This document shows, piece by piece, positions 24,970 to 33,724 of a DNA stretch of 64,000 nt. Both the position numbers and the translations under genes were made by a program. The stretch's first letter is position 1. Each line of letters opens with the position of its first letter. Origin of the DNA: Prauserella endophytica. GTDB lineage: Bacteria > Actinomycetota > Actinomycetes > Mycobacteriales > Pseudonocardiaceae. The notes beneath the pieces were generated by a model. That model did no database searches. It was not told the origin of the DNA and was given only the letters and a program-made list of their open reading frames with translations. Location: NCBI RefSeq assembly GCF_005146945.1, contig NZ_SWMS01000027.1, positions 1 through 64,000 on the forward strand. Direction: 5' to 3'.

Positions 24970-25908
24970 ATGCCCGACCCCCGCATCTTGGCTCACGTCG
25001 ACACGCTGCGCCTGGCCGTGAAGCAACCCTTCAACTTCCGCTACACGCTGTGGAAGCCGTCCCACTTCGCTACCGGCCTCGAACAGCACAGCGCGGACAC
25101 GAGCTGGCGGACCTTCCGCGTGGGCGAGTTGCTGACCGGCGTGGTGATGGCGATGGAGGATGCCGACACCCTGCGCGCCGAGGTCTACGCCGATGGGGCC
25201 TGGCAGGAGGCTGACCGCGACCGGCTGACGGCACGCCTGACCCACTCCTACGGTCTGGACGAAGACATCTCGGCCTTCGTCGCCCAAGCCGAGCAGGTAC
25301 CGCCCATGCGAGAACCGCTGGCGGCGCTGGCCGGGATGCGGCAGAGCTGCCCGGAGAACCTGTTCGAGATCGCGATCATCTCCCTGTTGCTCCAGAACGC
25401 CACGGTCGCCCGCACCACGCAGATGATGACCAACCTGCTCGACCACTACGGCCGGGTGGTCGAGTTCGACGGCGTGACGCTCAAGGCGTTCTTCACACCG
25501 GAGGAGATCGTGGGCGTGGACGAGGCCACCTTCCGCGAACGTGACCGCCTCGGCTACCGGGCGAAGTACATCGGCCGGTTCGCGGAGTTCTTCGCCACCC
25601 ACGATCCCGACGTGGCCGACCACGCCGACAAGGCTGAGCTGATGCGCGAGTTCCAGACGATCAAGGGCGTCGGGCCGTATACGGCGGCGATCATCGCCAG
25701 CCACGCGGTCCGCGATCCGTCCGCGCTGGGCCTGGACGTGTGGAACCGCAAACTGCTCGCCAAGCGCTTCCTGGGCGTGGACGACGCCGAGGCGGACGTG
25801 GTCATGGCCGAGATGACCCGGCTGTTCCCCGGCTACGAAGGATTGGCCGGGCTGTACGTCATCGAAGACGCGTACCGCGCACAGGCCGTGGTCGAACTAA
25901 TCGAGTAA
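24970..25908 (+). CDS. HhH-GPD family DNA glycosylase
   Basis: This 312-aa protein belongs to the HhH-GPD base-excision superfamily. The hairpin and GPD region reads TIKGVGPYTAAIIASHAV, followed by LGLDVWNRKLL, which carries the catalytic Asp position. A middle helix set (NLFEIAIISLLLQNATVART) matches the conserved fold, and no C-terminal iron-sulphur Cys set is seen. The N-terminal 90 residues resemble the AlkA-type beta domain (LRLAVKQPFNFRYTLWKPSHF). It would remove modified bases. As the last gene of the operon it could protect the host DNA from a product that damages or mimics bases, which is an inference. Confidence 0.87.
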   Translation: MPDPRILAHVDTLRLAVKQPFNFRYTLWKPSHFATGLEQHSADTSWRTFRVGELLTGVVMAMEDADTLRAEVYADGAWQEADRDRLTARLTHSYGLDEDISAFVAQAEQVPPMREPLAALAGMRQSCPENLFEIAIISLLLQNATVARTTQMMTNLLDHYGRVVEFDGVTLKAFFTPEEIVGVDEATFRERDRLGYRAKYIGRFAEFFATHDPDVADHADKAELMREFQTIKGVGPYTAAIIASHAVRDPSALGLDVWNRKLLAKRFLGVDDAEADVVMAEMTRLFPGYEGLAGLYVIEDAYRAQAVVELIE

Positions 25909-26193
25909 TCACGAGCAAGGCACGCGATAGGCCAGCATGGGCTCCGCCAGACAGGCTGGCTCAAACGCACGGCCGGTCAGCTGCTTGGCCTGCGTATTGT
26001 CAGTGATCTCGCTGCTTTCGTTCGCAGACCCTGACTCACCCGTTCGAGTTGGTTGGCAATCCGGCGCCACCGAGGTGCGACCGCGCAGACGTAGCCTTGA
26101 CGCTCCCGCGATGGTCGAACCTCCCCCTCTCGGCATCGCGGGGTCGGCCGCCGGCCGGTGTGGTTCCCCCAGCCGTAGACCGGTCGGCGGCCT

Positions 26194-26841
26194 TCACACC
26201 GGTGGGGTGGCGAGAACCGTCACGAAGGTCCCGATCATGAGGAACGGGCCGAGCGGTACATCGCGACCGTCCTCGGTGTGCCGAACAGCCCGGAGCGCGA
26301 TCACTGCGATGGCCGCTGCGAGCCAACCGAGCAGCGTTCCTGTCAGCACAGCGATCCAGCCGATCCAACCGAGGACAAGGCCCAGAAGACCGCCAAGTCG
26401 AAGGTCCCCGCCGCCCAGTTCGCCTGGCCGAAGGAAGTAGATCGCGCCGTAGAACGCGAGCAGCACGACCATGCCAGCGAAGGAACGGATGACCGGGTAC
26501 GCGTCGCGGTTGACTGCGGCGGCCATGCCGAAGAGTGCGAACAGGACGATGCCGCTAGGCCAGATCAGCCTGGTGGGGAGTCGGCGGGTGCGCCAGTCGA
26601 CAGCGGCTAGGGGCGCGCTGATTGCCGCGAACCAGGAGTAGGCGAAGAGCTCGGGCTTGGCGCCGGTCCGCCAGGCCAGCGCGGCGAACAGGAGAGCGGT
26701 AACCACTTCCAGGACGGCGGGTGGAGCGACACGCTCCGTCACCGTCGGAAGCGTGACGACCCGCTCGACGAACATCCGTAGGCCACTCCCAATGAGCAGC
26801 CCGACGAGTCCCCAACCTGCGATGCTCGCCGCGCTCATCAT
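26194..26841 (-). CDS. tadV: A24 family prepilin peptidase (TadV/CpaA-like)
   Basis: This 215-aa polytopic membrane protein has about six hydrophobic segments. The two aspartates of the A24 aspartic peptidases are present: one in APLAAVDWRTRRLP and one in the GGGDLRLGG (GxGD) motif. It should cleave the leader of the Flp-like pilin at 33725 and of the TadE-like pseudopilins. It is transcribed away from the tad operon across about 280 bp containing an 18-bp dyad. The 285 bp between it and the DNA glycosylase gene holds no recognisable gene; the two genes converge there. Confidence 0.85.
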   Translation of the reverse strand: MMSAASIAGWGLVGLLIGSGLRMFVERVVTLPTVTERVAPPAVLEVVTALLFAALAWRTGAKPELFAYSWFAAISAPLAAVDWRTRRLPTRLIWPSGIVLFALFGMAAAVNRDAYPVIRSFAGMVVLLAFYGAIYFLRPGELGGGDLRLGGLLGLVLGWIGWIAVLTGTLLGWLAAAIAVIALRAVRHTEDGRDVPLGPFLMIGTFVTVLATPPV

Positions 26842-27020
26842 CCACAGGGCGCCAGTCCGGGCCGGTTCACGAGAGTAATCAAGTCACGCATCATGTACCC
26901 CCTGTAGTCGGATCGCGACGACCATCTGGGTGGCCGACGCTACTACGCACCGCGATTTGGACACGCTGTCATTAGCCCATTTGGGTGAACTTTGACCTGT
27001 TTTCACTGTTCCGACACCTG

Positions 27021-27038
27021 TGTCCCTTCATAGGGACA
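27021..27038. promoter_or_regulatory. 18-bp dyad in the divergent region before the tad operon
   Basis: TGTCCC (27021-27026) and GGGACA (27033-27038) form a perfect inverted repeat with a six-base centre. It lies between the prepilin peptidase gene and the tad operon, about 85 bp upstream of the first start codon, where an operator would be expected. The HxlR or BTAD regulators of this block are possible ligands. Confidence 0.4.
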
Positions 27039-27122
27039 TTGCGGTCTCCTAGGGGGCGCCAGGTAGACGTGAGGAGTACCACACTAGATCGAAAGGAATT
27101 TCGCAGATCCGAGGGGGTGCAC

Positions 27123-27713
27123 GTGGTCGGGGGCAACGTACACGGCCGCAACGGCCGGCGCTGGGTGGGACTGGCGGTTGTTGGACTCACGGCGCTGACG
27201 TTGGCGGCCTGTAGTTCGAACTCGTCTTCGACGCCTGGGGGCACAACTGGGGCGGCAACGCCGCAATCAACGACCAGCGCTCCGCCGTCGTCGGCTTCTT
27301 CCGCGGACACCGCGCGTCAGCAGGCGACGGCTGCCTACACGGGCATGTGGCGGCAGATGGCCAAGGCCGGTGAGACCGCCGACTGGCAGTCACCTGAGCT
27401 TGCGAAGTACGCAACCGGCGATGCGCTCGGCGTGATCAACCGCAGCCTGTACACGGACCATCTCAACGGTGTCGTGACGAAGGGCGAGCCAAAGACGAAC
27501 CCCCAGGTGTCCAAGGTGGATCCGCCGGACAATCCGACCACGGTCATGATCTCGGACTGCGGAGACGACAGCGGCTGGCTGAAGTACAAGAACGGTCAGC
27601 TGCTCAACGACACACCGGGCGGGCGACGCTCGATCACCGCGGAAGTCAAGAAACAGCAGGACGGCACGTGGAGGGTCACCCGCTTCGCAGTAGAGGCGGT
27701 GGGCACGTGTTAA
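27123..27713 (+). CDS. Lipoprotein of the tad locus
   Basis: This 196-aa protein has a basic N-terminus, a hydrophobic stretch and a lipobox (TALTLAAC, Cys at about residue 30), followed by a Ser/Thr-rich linker and a globular domain with YTGMWRQMAKAGETADW and SAEV-type strands ending GTWRVTRFAVEAVGTC. It is expected to be anchored to the outer face of the membrane. The GTG at 27123-27125 is preferred because GAGGGGG precedes it at normal spacing; a GTG six bases upstream is too close to the site. It overlaps the next gene by seven bases. Homologues are usually next to a secreted PKD-like protein in actinobacterial tad loci; function unknown. Confidence 0.75.
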   Translation: MVGGNVHGRNGRRWVGLAVVGLTALTLAACSSNSSSTPGGTTGAATPQSTTSAPPSSASSADTARQQATAAYTGMWRQMAKAGETADWQSPELAKYATGDALGVINRSLYTDHLNGVVTKGEPKTNPQVSKVDPPDNPTTVMISDCGDDSGWLKYKNGQLLNDTPGGRRSITAEVKKQQDGTWRVTRFAVEAVGTC

Positions 27714-28750
27714 AGCGATTGGGAGTCGTAGTCGGTCTGTCCGCGGCCGTGATCGTGGCGACCGCGGTCCCCGCCTTCGCGGACGGCGGGTGGGGATTCA
27801 CCGACTGCAGCCAGTACCCCAACCCTGGTTGCGAACTCGGTGCAGGCAAGAATCCTCGCCCTGGAAACGGTAACCAGGGCAACGGGAACAGCAAGCCTGG
27901 CAACCCTGGACAGAGCAATCCCGGCTCGGGTCAGGCCAACGCCAATGGCGACACGATCGTCGGCGGTAACCCCAACCTCGCCCAGTGCGGATACGAACGC
28001 AGCGACTACCAGGGCCCGCCACCGGGAGGCGCGCAGCCGGCGGCCTTCCAGGTCCCGCCCAAGACCGGTGCGGTCACTGCGGTGCCTGCGGTGTACCGGC
28101 CGCAGCGCGAGCCGGCCAGCGCGCAGTTCGCGGTCGCGCAGCCGCGGTTCGCGCAGGCCCAGCCGCCGTCGGGTGCCTGGTACGTCTACAAGTGCACTGG
28201 GCCCGGCTTCGCGGATGCGCTGTACCGGCCGCCGGTGTGGATCGCGGACGGTCAGCCCGGCCCGGTGCCACTGCCGTCGCCTGCCGAGCTCGCGGCCCAG
28301 GCGCGGAACCAGCTGCGGCTGCCCACTCCGAAGATCAAGGCGAATCCGGCTGGTGATCAGCTGGTCAGCCTGCCGACCTGGTTGTGGCTGGACCGCAGCA
28401 GCTGGGGCGACGTTTCGGCCACCGCCTCGGTGCCGGGGGTGTCGGTGACCGCGGTCGCGAGGCCGACCTCGGTGACCTGGTCGATGGGTGACGGCGGCTC
28501 GGTGACCTGCACCGGCCCTGGCTCACCGTTCCCCGCCGGTGGTGATCCGAAGAGCGCCTCACCGGACTGCGGCTACACCTACAGGACGTCCTCGGCCGGG
28601 CAGCGCGCCGACGCGTTCCCAGTGACCGCCACCGTGAACTGGACCGTGACGTGGTCCGGCGCTGGCCAAGGCGGCACATTCCCGAACATGACGACCTCGG
28701 CGTCGGTGGCGTTCCGCGTGGCTGAGAGCCAGGGAATCGCGACCGGCTGA
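27707..28750 (+). CDS. Secreted protein of the tad locus (PKD-like C-terminal domain)
   Basis: This 347-aa protein begins with a signal peptide (VVGLSAAVIVATAVPAFA followed by DGG), then a Gly/Asn/Pro-rich linker (about 40-90) and a C-terminal domain (PTWLWLDRSSWGDVSATASV; TSVTWSMGDGGSVTC) resembling a PKD-type beta sandwich. The four Cys in the mature part could pair. It is likely exported and cell-wall associated, perhaps supporting pilus emergence. The start GTG overlaps the lipoprotein stop, and the second codon is TTA, a rare leucine codon that in actinomycetes may place the gene under bldA control. Confidence 0.75.
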   Translation: MLKRLGVVVGLSAAVIVATAVPAFADGGWGFTDCSQYPNPGCELGAGKNPRPGNGNQGNGNSKPGNPGQSNPGSGQANANGDTIVGGNPNLAQCGYERSDYQGPPPGGAQPAAFQVPPKTGAVTAVPAVYRPQREPASAQFAVAQPRFAQAQPPSGAWYVYKCTGPGFADALYRPPVWIADGQPGPVPLPSPAELAAQARNQLRLPTPKIKANPAGDQLVSLPTWLWLDRSSWGDVSATASVPGVSVTAVARPTSVTWSMGDGGSVTCTGPGSPFPAGGDPKSASPDCGYTYRTSSAGQRADAFPVTATVNWTVTWSGAGQGGTFPNMTTSASVAFRVAESQGIATG

Positions 28751-28870
28751 ACCGAAGCCTCCCGCCTCATGAGGGCGGGCGTGCACAACGAAACACCCTG
28801 TTGAGAGCAAGGCACGTCGAACACCCGAGTCGACGCGTCGCGATGGCGTCATGCCTGAAGGAGGTCGGTG

Positions 28871-29584
28871 GTGACCACTACCGCAGGTTCGACCAGCACG
28901 GACACGACGACGCAGAAACCAGCGTCGCCGAACGCGTGGGCTGGCCGCGACGGCAAGACTCCTTCGCGCTTGAGCGGCAGCGGTCGGCGCCGCCGCGTGC
29001 CCTACCTGTTGCTTGGTGTCCTGCTGGTTCTGGTGTGCGCGGCCGGAGGTGTGTTCGCCGGAATGCAGCTGGGCGACCGGGAAAGCGTGCTCGCCCTGGC
29101 CCGTCCTGTTGCCGTAGGCCAAGTTCTGACGGCGCAGGATCTCAAGCAGGTCAGCATGGCCGCGGACTCCGGCATGGACGTGATGCCCGCATCGGCTGCG
29201 TCCACAGTGGTGGGTCAGCCGGTTGCGTTCAGCCTGCCCGCCGGCTCGCTGGTGACCCGTTCGGTGCTCGGCGCACCGCAGATTCCGGCGCAGGGCAAGG
29301 CAATCGCCGCCGTGGGGCTGAAGCCGGGACAGTTCCCGCCCGACCTGTCGCCCGGTACCACCGTCGCGGTCCTCACGACTCCAGGGCAGGGCACAACGAC
29401 CGGAACGTCGACCGGTTCCGGGCAGACGTCGTCGTGGACCGCGGTGGTGACAGGCATTGCCACGCGCGAGACCGAGCAGACCACGGTCGTGTCGCTGCAA
29501 CTGTCCGAATCGGACGCTCGCGCATTGGCATCGGCCCCGGCGGGACAACTCAGTCTGGTCGCGATCGCGGGAGGAGGCCGCTGA
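28871..29584 (+). CDS. SAF-domain membrane protein (CpaB-like)
   Basis: This 237-aa protein has a Thr/Ser-rich cytoplasmic N-terminus, one membrane segment (YLLLGVLLVLVCAAGGVFAG, about residues 46-66) and an SAF domain (ALARPVAVGQVLTAQDL; VGQPVAFSLPAGSLVTRSVL), as in RcpC/CpaB proteins that help pilus passage through the wall. AAGGAGG lies six bases before the GTG at 28871-28873; another GTG directly upstream is too close. Its TGA overlaps the ATG of the CpaE-like gene by one base. Confidence 0.82.
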   Translation: MTTTAGSTSTDTTTQKPASPNAWAGRDGKTPSRLSGSGRRRRVPYLLLGVLLVLVCAAGGVFAGMQLGDRESVLALARPVAVGQVLTAQDLKQVSMAADSGMDVMPASAASTVVGQPVAFSLPAGSLVTRSVLGAPQIPAQGKAIAAVGLKPGQFPPDLSPGTTVAVLTTPGQGTTTGTSTGSGQTSSWTAVVTGIATRETEQTTVVSLQLSESDARALASAPAGQLSLVAIAGGGR

Positions 29585-30426
29585 TGCTCATCGCCGTCTG
29601 CTCGCTGAAAGGATCGCCGGGCGTGACCACCCTGGCGACCGCGCTCGGCGCCCGCTGGCCGGGCCAGGAGAACCCGATCGTGGTCGAAGTCGACCCTGCC
29701 GGCGGTGACCTGATGGCCCGCTTCCGGCTGCCCGACACACCGGGCCTGGTCAGCTTGGCCGCGGCGGCACGAGGCCGCGGCGGCGCCGACCCGAATCTGC
29801 TCGCCCAGCACACCCAGCTTCTCCCCGGTGGCCTGCGGGTGGTGCTCGGCCCGGTCGGCGCCGAACAAGCTCGCGCCGCCCTGGCGGTGCTGGCCTCGGG
29901 GCCGTCCTCGCCACTGCGGCGGGCCGCCGACCAGCCGGAGACCACGGTCATCGCCGACTGCGGCCGGGTCGATCCCGACTCACCCGCGTTCCCGATCATC
30001 CGCAGCGCGGACGCAATGCTGCTAGTTGCCCGCCCGCACGATGACGAGCTCGCACACGTTGCCCTCAAGCTGCAGGCCGCCCAGCAGTGGTCGCGCCGCC
30101 CATGCTTCGTTCTGGTCGGCGACGGCTACCCGACCGCGGAGGTGTCCCAGGCGCTGCGCATCCCGGTGATGGGTCGCGTGCCGGGGGACGACAAAGGCGC
30201 CGCCATGCTGTGCGGCCAGGGCACCGGTCGACGTGGGCTCGACAAGTCCGCACTCGGTCGCGCAGCCGCCAAGATCGCGCTCAACATCTACGCACACGGG
30301 CACTCGCCGGCCACGAGCAACGGCAGTCGTGCACCGCACCTGCAGGTGGCCGTTCCGGGTGAGCCGGTCTCGGGCGCGGCCCTGCAACCGCTCGGGCCGC
30401 AGACCCGCAATGGAGCGACGTCATGA
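29584..30426 (+). CDS. CpaE/MinD-like ATPase
   Basis: This 280-aa protein has a deviant Walker A motif (SLKGSPGVTTLATALGARWP) at its N-terminus, a VEVDPAGGDL switch region and a TTVIADCGRVDP segment, fitting the MinD/ParA family used as CpaE in tad systems to position pilus machinery at the membrane. No receiver domain is present, unlike classical CpaE. It overlaps the CpaF gene by four bases. Localisation to the membrane via CpaF or TadB is inferred from the family. Confidence 0.82.
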   Translation: MLIAVCSLKGSPGVTTLATALGARWPGQENPIVVEVDPAGGDLMARFRLPDTPGLVSLAAAARGRGGADPNLLAQHTQLLPGGLRVVLGPVGAEQARAALAVLASGPSSPLRRAADQPETTVIADCGRVDPDSPAFPIIRSADAMLLVARPHDDELAHVALKLQAAQQWSRRPCFVLVGDGYPTAEVSQALRIPVMGRVPGDDKGAAMLCGQGTGRRGLDKSALGRAAAKIALNIYAHGHSPATSNGSRAPHLQVAVPGEPVSGAALQPLGPQTRNGATS

Positions 30427-31865
30427 CCCGGCCCGGACTCGGCGACAGCCGCGTGACAACCACGTCCAACGGAGCAGGCCCGGATGCGGTTCCGTCAAAC
30501 CTGCCCGGCCCTGCGGAGCTCCCGAACCGACCTTCCGGAGAAGCCGCTGCCGTGGAGCGGTTGCGGACCTACCTGCGCGAGCAGCTGTCCACCCAGCTCA
30601 GCCAGCGCATCAGGGACGACGAGAGCGCTGGCCGTGCCCCGATGGGCACCGTTGCGCGCCGCCAGATGGCCGAGGCGATCTTGCAAGACGCGGCCGAGGC
30701 ACATGCCCAGATAGAGATGCGCCAGGCCCAGGATCTGGTACGGCCGGACGTTGAGCAACGGGTGATCGCCGCCGTGCTCGACGAGGTCTTCGGTATGGCC
30801 GGTTTGGAGCCGCTGCTGGCCGACACCGAGATCGAGAACATCAACATCAACGGCTATGACCGCGTCTTCGTGCGCTACGCAGACGGCCGCCGACGCCGGT
30901 TGCCACCGGTGGTGGGCTCGGACACCGAGCTGATCGAGCTCATCCGCGACCTGGCCACTCGGTCCGGGGTGGAGGAGCGCCGCTTCGACCGCGGCAGCCC
31001 GATCGTCAACTTTCAGTTGCCAGGCGGCGAGCGTGTCTCGGCGGTCATGGCCGTCACCATGCGGCCGTCGGTGTCGATTCGGCGCCACCGGTTCACCAAA
31101 GTCACTCTGGCGGAGCTGCGCGAGAACGGCACCATCGACCACGCGCTGGAGTCTTTCCTCGCCGCGATGGTGCGCGCCCGGCGCAACGTGCTGGTCACCG
31201 GCGGCACGGCGATCGGCAAGACCACGCTGCTGCGCGGCCTGGCCTCGGCCATCCCGTCGTGGGAGCGGTTGCTGACGATCGAGGACGTGTTCGAGCTCGG
31301 CCTCGGCGAGGACGCCGAGGCGCACCCGGATGTGGTGGCGATGCAGGCCCGTGAACCCAACCTCGAAGGGGTCGGGGCGGTCACGCTGTCGGACCTGGTG
31401 TGGCAGTCCCTGCGCCAGAGCCCGGACAGGGTGATCGTGGGCGAGGTCCGCGGCCCGGAGGTCATCCCGATGTGCAACGCGATGTCTATGGGCAACGACG
31501 GCAGCATGGGCACCCTGCACAGCAGCTCCAGTCAGGGCGCGTTCACTAAGCTCGCTGCCTACGCCGTGCAGGGCCCCGAGCGGTTGCCGATGGAAGCGAC
31601 CAACCTCTTGGTCGCGGCGGCGCTGCACTTCGTGGTGCACCTGGAAAAGCCCCGCGACGACCCGAGCAAGCGCGTGGTGTCCTCGATCCGGGAAGTCGTC
31701 GGCGCCGACGGCGCCCAGATCATCAGCAACGAGGTCTGGCGACCTGGCCCGGACCTGCGCGCGGTACCGGGTGCGCCGTTGCGCACCGACACCGTCGACC
31801 TGCTCGTGGAGGCGGGCTACGACCCCGACCTGTTTGAGCGGCGCGAAGGGTGGTGGACGCCATGA
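30423..31865 (+). CDS. cpaF: Tad pilus secretion ATPase (CpaF/TadA)
   Basis: This 480-aa hexameric ATPase powers assembly of Flp-type pili. Motifs: an N-terminal region with LEPLLADTEIENININGYD, Walker A TGGTAIGKTTLLRGL, the Asp box EDVFELGL, Walker B RVIVGEVRGPE and a His box MGTLHSSSSQGAF. The first Gly of Walker A is retained and the Lys-Thr pair is intact. It overlaps both the CpaE-like and TadB genes by four bases, so stoichiometry is set by translational coupling. It also resembles conjugative VirB11 ATPases, but TadB and TadC follow directly, which supports the pilus role. Confidence 0.9.
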   Translation: MTRPGLGDSRVTTTSNGAGPDAVPSNLPGPAELPNRPSGEAAAVERLRTYLREQLSTQLSQRIRDDESAGRAPMGTVARRQMAEAILQDAAEAHAQIEMRQAQDLVRPDVEQRVIAAVLDEVFGMAGLEPLLADTEIENININGYDRVFVRYADGRRRRLPPVVGSDTELIELIRDLATRSGVEERRFDRGSPIVNFQLPGGERVSAVMAVTMRPSVSIRRHRFTKVTLAELRENGTIDHALESFLAAMVRARRNVLVTGGTAIGKTTLLRGLASAIPSWERLLTIEDVFELGLGEDAEAHPDVVAMQAREPNLEGVGAVTLSDLVWQSLRQSPDRVIVGEVRGPEVIPMCNAMSMGNDGSMGTLHSSSSQGAFTKLAAYAVQGPERLPMEATNLLVAAALHFVVHLEKPRDDPSKRVVSSIREVVGADGAQIISNEVWRPGPDLRAVPGAPLRTDTVDLLVEAGYDPDLFERREGWWTP

Positions 31866-32785
31866 CCACGACCGCCGCCCTGTTCGGCCTGCTCGGTGCC
31901 GGTGCGGCGGTCGGTGTCCTGCTCGTCGTTGCCGGGCTGCGCGGTCGACCCGCCCGCGCGGCGACGCCGTCGCGGCTGAGCGCCTGGCTGGCCGCCCGGC
32001 ACGACCGCAAGCGGGTCGGCTGGCTCGCCGTGGCCGTGCTCGCCGGCCTGGCCGTCGGCGCGGTCACCGGCTGGGTGGTCGCCGCCATCCTGACCGCGCT
32101 CGCGCTCGTCGGCCTGCCGCGGATCCTCGGCTCGAACGTCGACCACAAGCGCCACCTCGAACGCATCGAGGCGATCGCCGGGTGGACGGAAATGCTGCGC
32201 GACACCCTGGTGGCCGCGGCCGGCCTGGAACAGGCCATCCTCGCCACCGCCCCGGCCTGCCCCGAGGCGATCCGCGAAGAGATCACCGAGCTCGCCGTCC
32301 GGCTGGAGCGCGGCGAACGCCTCGCACCCTCCCTGCGCCACCTCGCCGACCAGCTGCGCGACCCCACCGCGGACCTGGTGATCTCCGCGCTCGTGCTGGC
32401 CGCCGAGCACCAGGCCCGGCAGCTGGCCGACCTGCTCGGCGAACTCGCCAGCGAGGCACGCGAGCAGGCGTCCATGCGGATGCGCGTCGAGGCCGGCCGC
32501 GCCCGTACCCGGACCAGCGTGCGCGTCATCGTGATCACCACGCTGTCCTTCGCGATCGGGCTGGTACTGCTCAACCGCGGCTACCTCGCCCCCTACGACT
32601 CCGCGTTCGGGCAAATCATGTTGCTGTTCGTCGGCGCGCTGTTCGCGGCAGCTTTTACTTGGCTGGCAAGGATTGCGCGCATGCGTGAACCCGAGCGCTT
32701 CCTCACCGAGCTGGCCACGATCCGGCCCCACGACGCCGACGTGGACGTCGACGACCTGCTCACCGGGAAAGGGGCATCGTCATGA
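31862..32785 (+). CDS. tadB: Tad pilus assembly membrane protein TadB (T2SF)
   Basis: This 307-aa type II secretion F-domain protein has two N-terminal hydrophobic stretches (ALFGLLGAGAAVGVLLVVAG; LAVAVLAGLAVGAVTGWVVA), a cytoplasmic T2SF helical bundle (LAVRLERGERLAPSLRHLAD) and C-terminal membrane segments (VIVITTLSFAIGLVLLNRGY; IMLLFVGALFAAAFTWLARI). It forms the platform on which CpaF extrudes pilin. The ATG at 31862 overlaps the CpaF stop; an in-frame GTG 12 bases upstream is less likely. Confidence 0.87.
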   Translation: MTTTAALFGLLGAGAAVGVLLVVAGLRGRPARAATPSRLSAWLAARHDRKRVGWLAVAVLAGLAVGAVTGWVVAAILTALALVGLPRILGSNVDHKRHLERIEAIAGWTEMLRDTLVAAAGLEQAILATAPACPEAIREEITELAVRLERGERLAPSLRHLADQLRDPTADLVISALVLAAEHQARQLADLLGELASEAREQASMRMRVEAGRARTRTSVRVIVITTLSFAIGLVLLNRGYLAPYDSAFGQIMLLFVGALFAAAFTWLARIARMREPERFLTELATIRPHDADVDVDDLLTGKGASS

Positions 32786-33675
32786 TCAGCGCGTTGTTGT
32801 GGGGCGCCGGGCTCGGCGTCGGCCTGTGGGCGCTCGTGGTCTACGTGTTCCCGCCGAGGCCGCCGCTGCGCGCTCTGGTCGACCGGTTGCACGCGACGCC
32901 CGCACCACCACCGATCCTCACCGCGGACTCCGACGGCTGGGCGTTGCGCGTGGGCCGGCCGTTCATCAAGCCGTTGGCCGCACTCGGGCTGCCCAACCGC
33001 AAGCTGCGCAACGACCTCGCGGTCACCGGCAAGAGCATCGAGCACCACCTGGCCGAGAAGGCCACGCTGGCACTGACCGGTCTGCTGCTGCCGATCCTGA
33101 TGCACCTGCTGCTCGTCGTGGCCGACGTTGGTCTCGGCTGGGAAGTCCCCGCGGTCGCGAGCCTGCTCTTCGCGCTCGGTGGATTCCTGTTGCCGGATAT
33201 CAGCGTGCGGCAGGAAGCCGAGCGGCGACGCTCAACCTTCCGGCACGCGCTGTCGGCCTACCTGAACCTGATCCGGGTCCTGCTGGCCGGCGGCGCCGGA
33301 GTCGACGGCGCCCTGTCGGATGCCGTCGGCATCGGCAAGGGCTGGGCCTTCCAACAGCTGCGCCGCGCGCTGGTCACCGCCAAGCTGACCCGCACCACAC
33401 CGTGGTCGACCCTCGGTCAGCTCGGCACCGAGCTCGACGTGCATCAGCTGTCCGAGCTGGCCGCCTCGGTCAGCCTCGCCGGCACCGAAGGCGCTCGCGT
33501 GCGCGCCAGCCTCGCGGCCAAGGCCGCGGCGTTGCGCACCCGTGAACTCACCGACGCTGAAGGCGAAGCGCAGGCCGCCACCGAACGGATGAGCCTTCCC
33601 GTGGTGATGCTGTTCGGCGGATTCCTGATTTTCATCGGGTTCCCAGCCCTCGCGAGCGTGCTGGGAGGTCTCTGA
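32782..33675 (+). CDS. tadC: Tad pilus assembly membrane protein TadC (T2SF)
   Basis: This 297-aa protein is the partner of TadB: an N-terminal hydrophobic segment, central segments (LTGLLLPILMHLLLVVADVG; ASLLFALGGFLLPDISV), a T2SF domain (HALSAYLNLIRVLLAGGAGV; LGTELDVHQLSELAASV) and a last helix (VVMLFGGFLIFIGFPALASV). It overlaps tadB by four bases. The gene ends the first translationally coupled block; a 49-bp gap precedes the pilin gene, where a separate ribosome binding site (GGGGAGAAGC) allows higher pilin expression. Confidence 0.87.
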   Translation: MISALLWGAGLGVGLWALVVYVFPPRPPLRALVDRLHATPAPPPILTADSDGWALRVGRPFIKPLAALGLPNRKLRNDLAVTGKSIEHHLAEKATLALTGLLLPILMHLLLVVADVGLGWEVPAVASLLFALGGFLLPDISVRQEAERRRSTFRHALSAYLNLIRVLLAGGAGVDGALSDAVGIGKGWAFQQLRRALVTAKLTRTTPWSTLGQLGTELDVHQLSELAASVSLAGTEGARVRASLAAKAAALRTRELTDAEGEAQAATERMSLPVVMLFGGFLIFIGFPALASVLGGL

Positions 33676-33724
33676 GTTCCACAAGAACTGTCATACCGGA
33701 CCCCGAACCACAGGGGAGAAGCTG

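Noticed and set aside
28801-29583. Long upstream extension of the CpaE-like frame from a TTG
   Set aside because: It is out of frame with and fully overlaps the SAF-domain gene; ATG 29584 with the one-base overlap and the correct Walker start is preferred.
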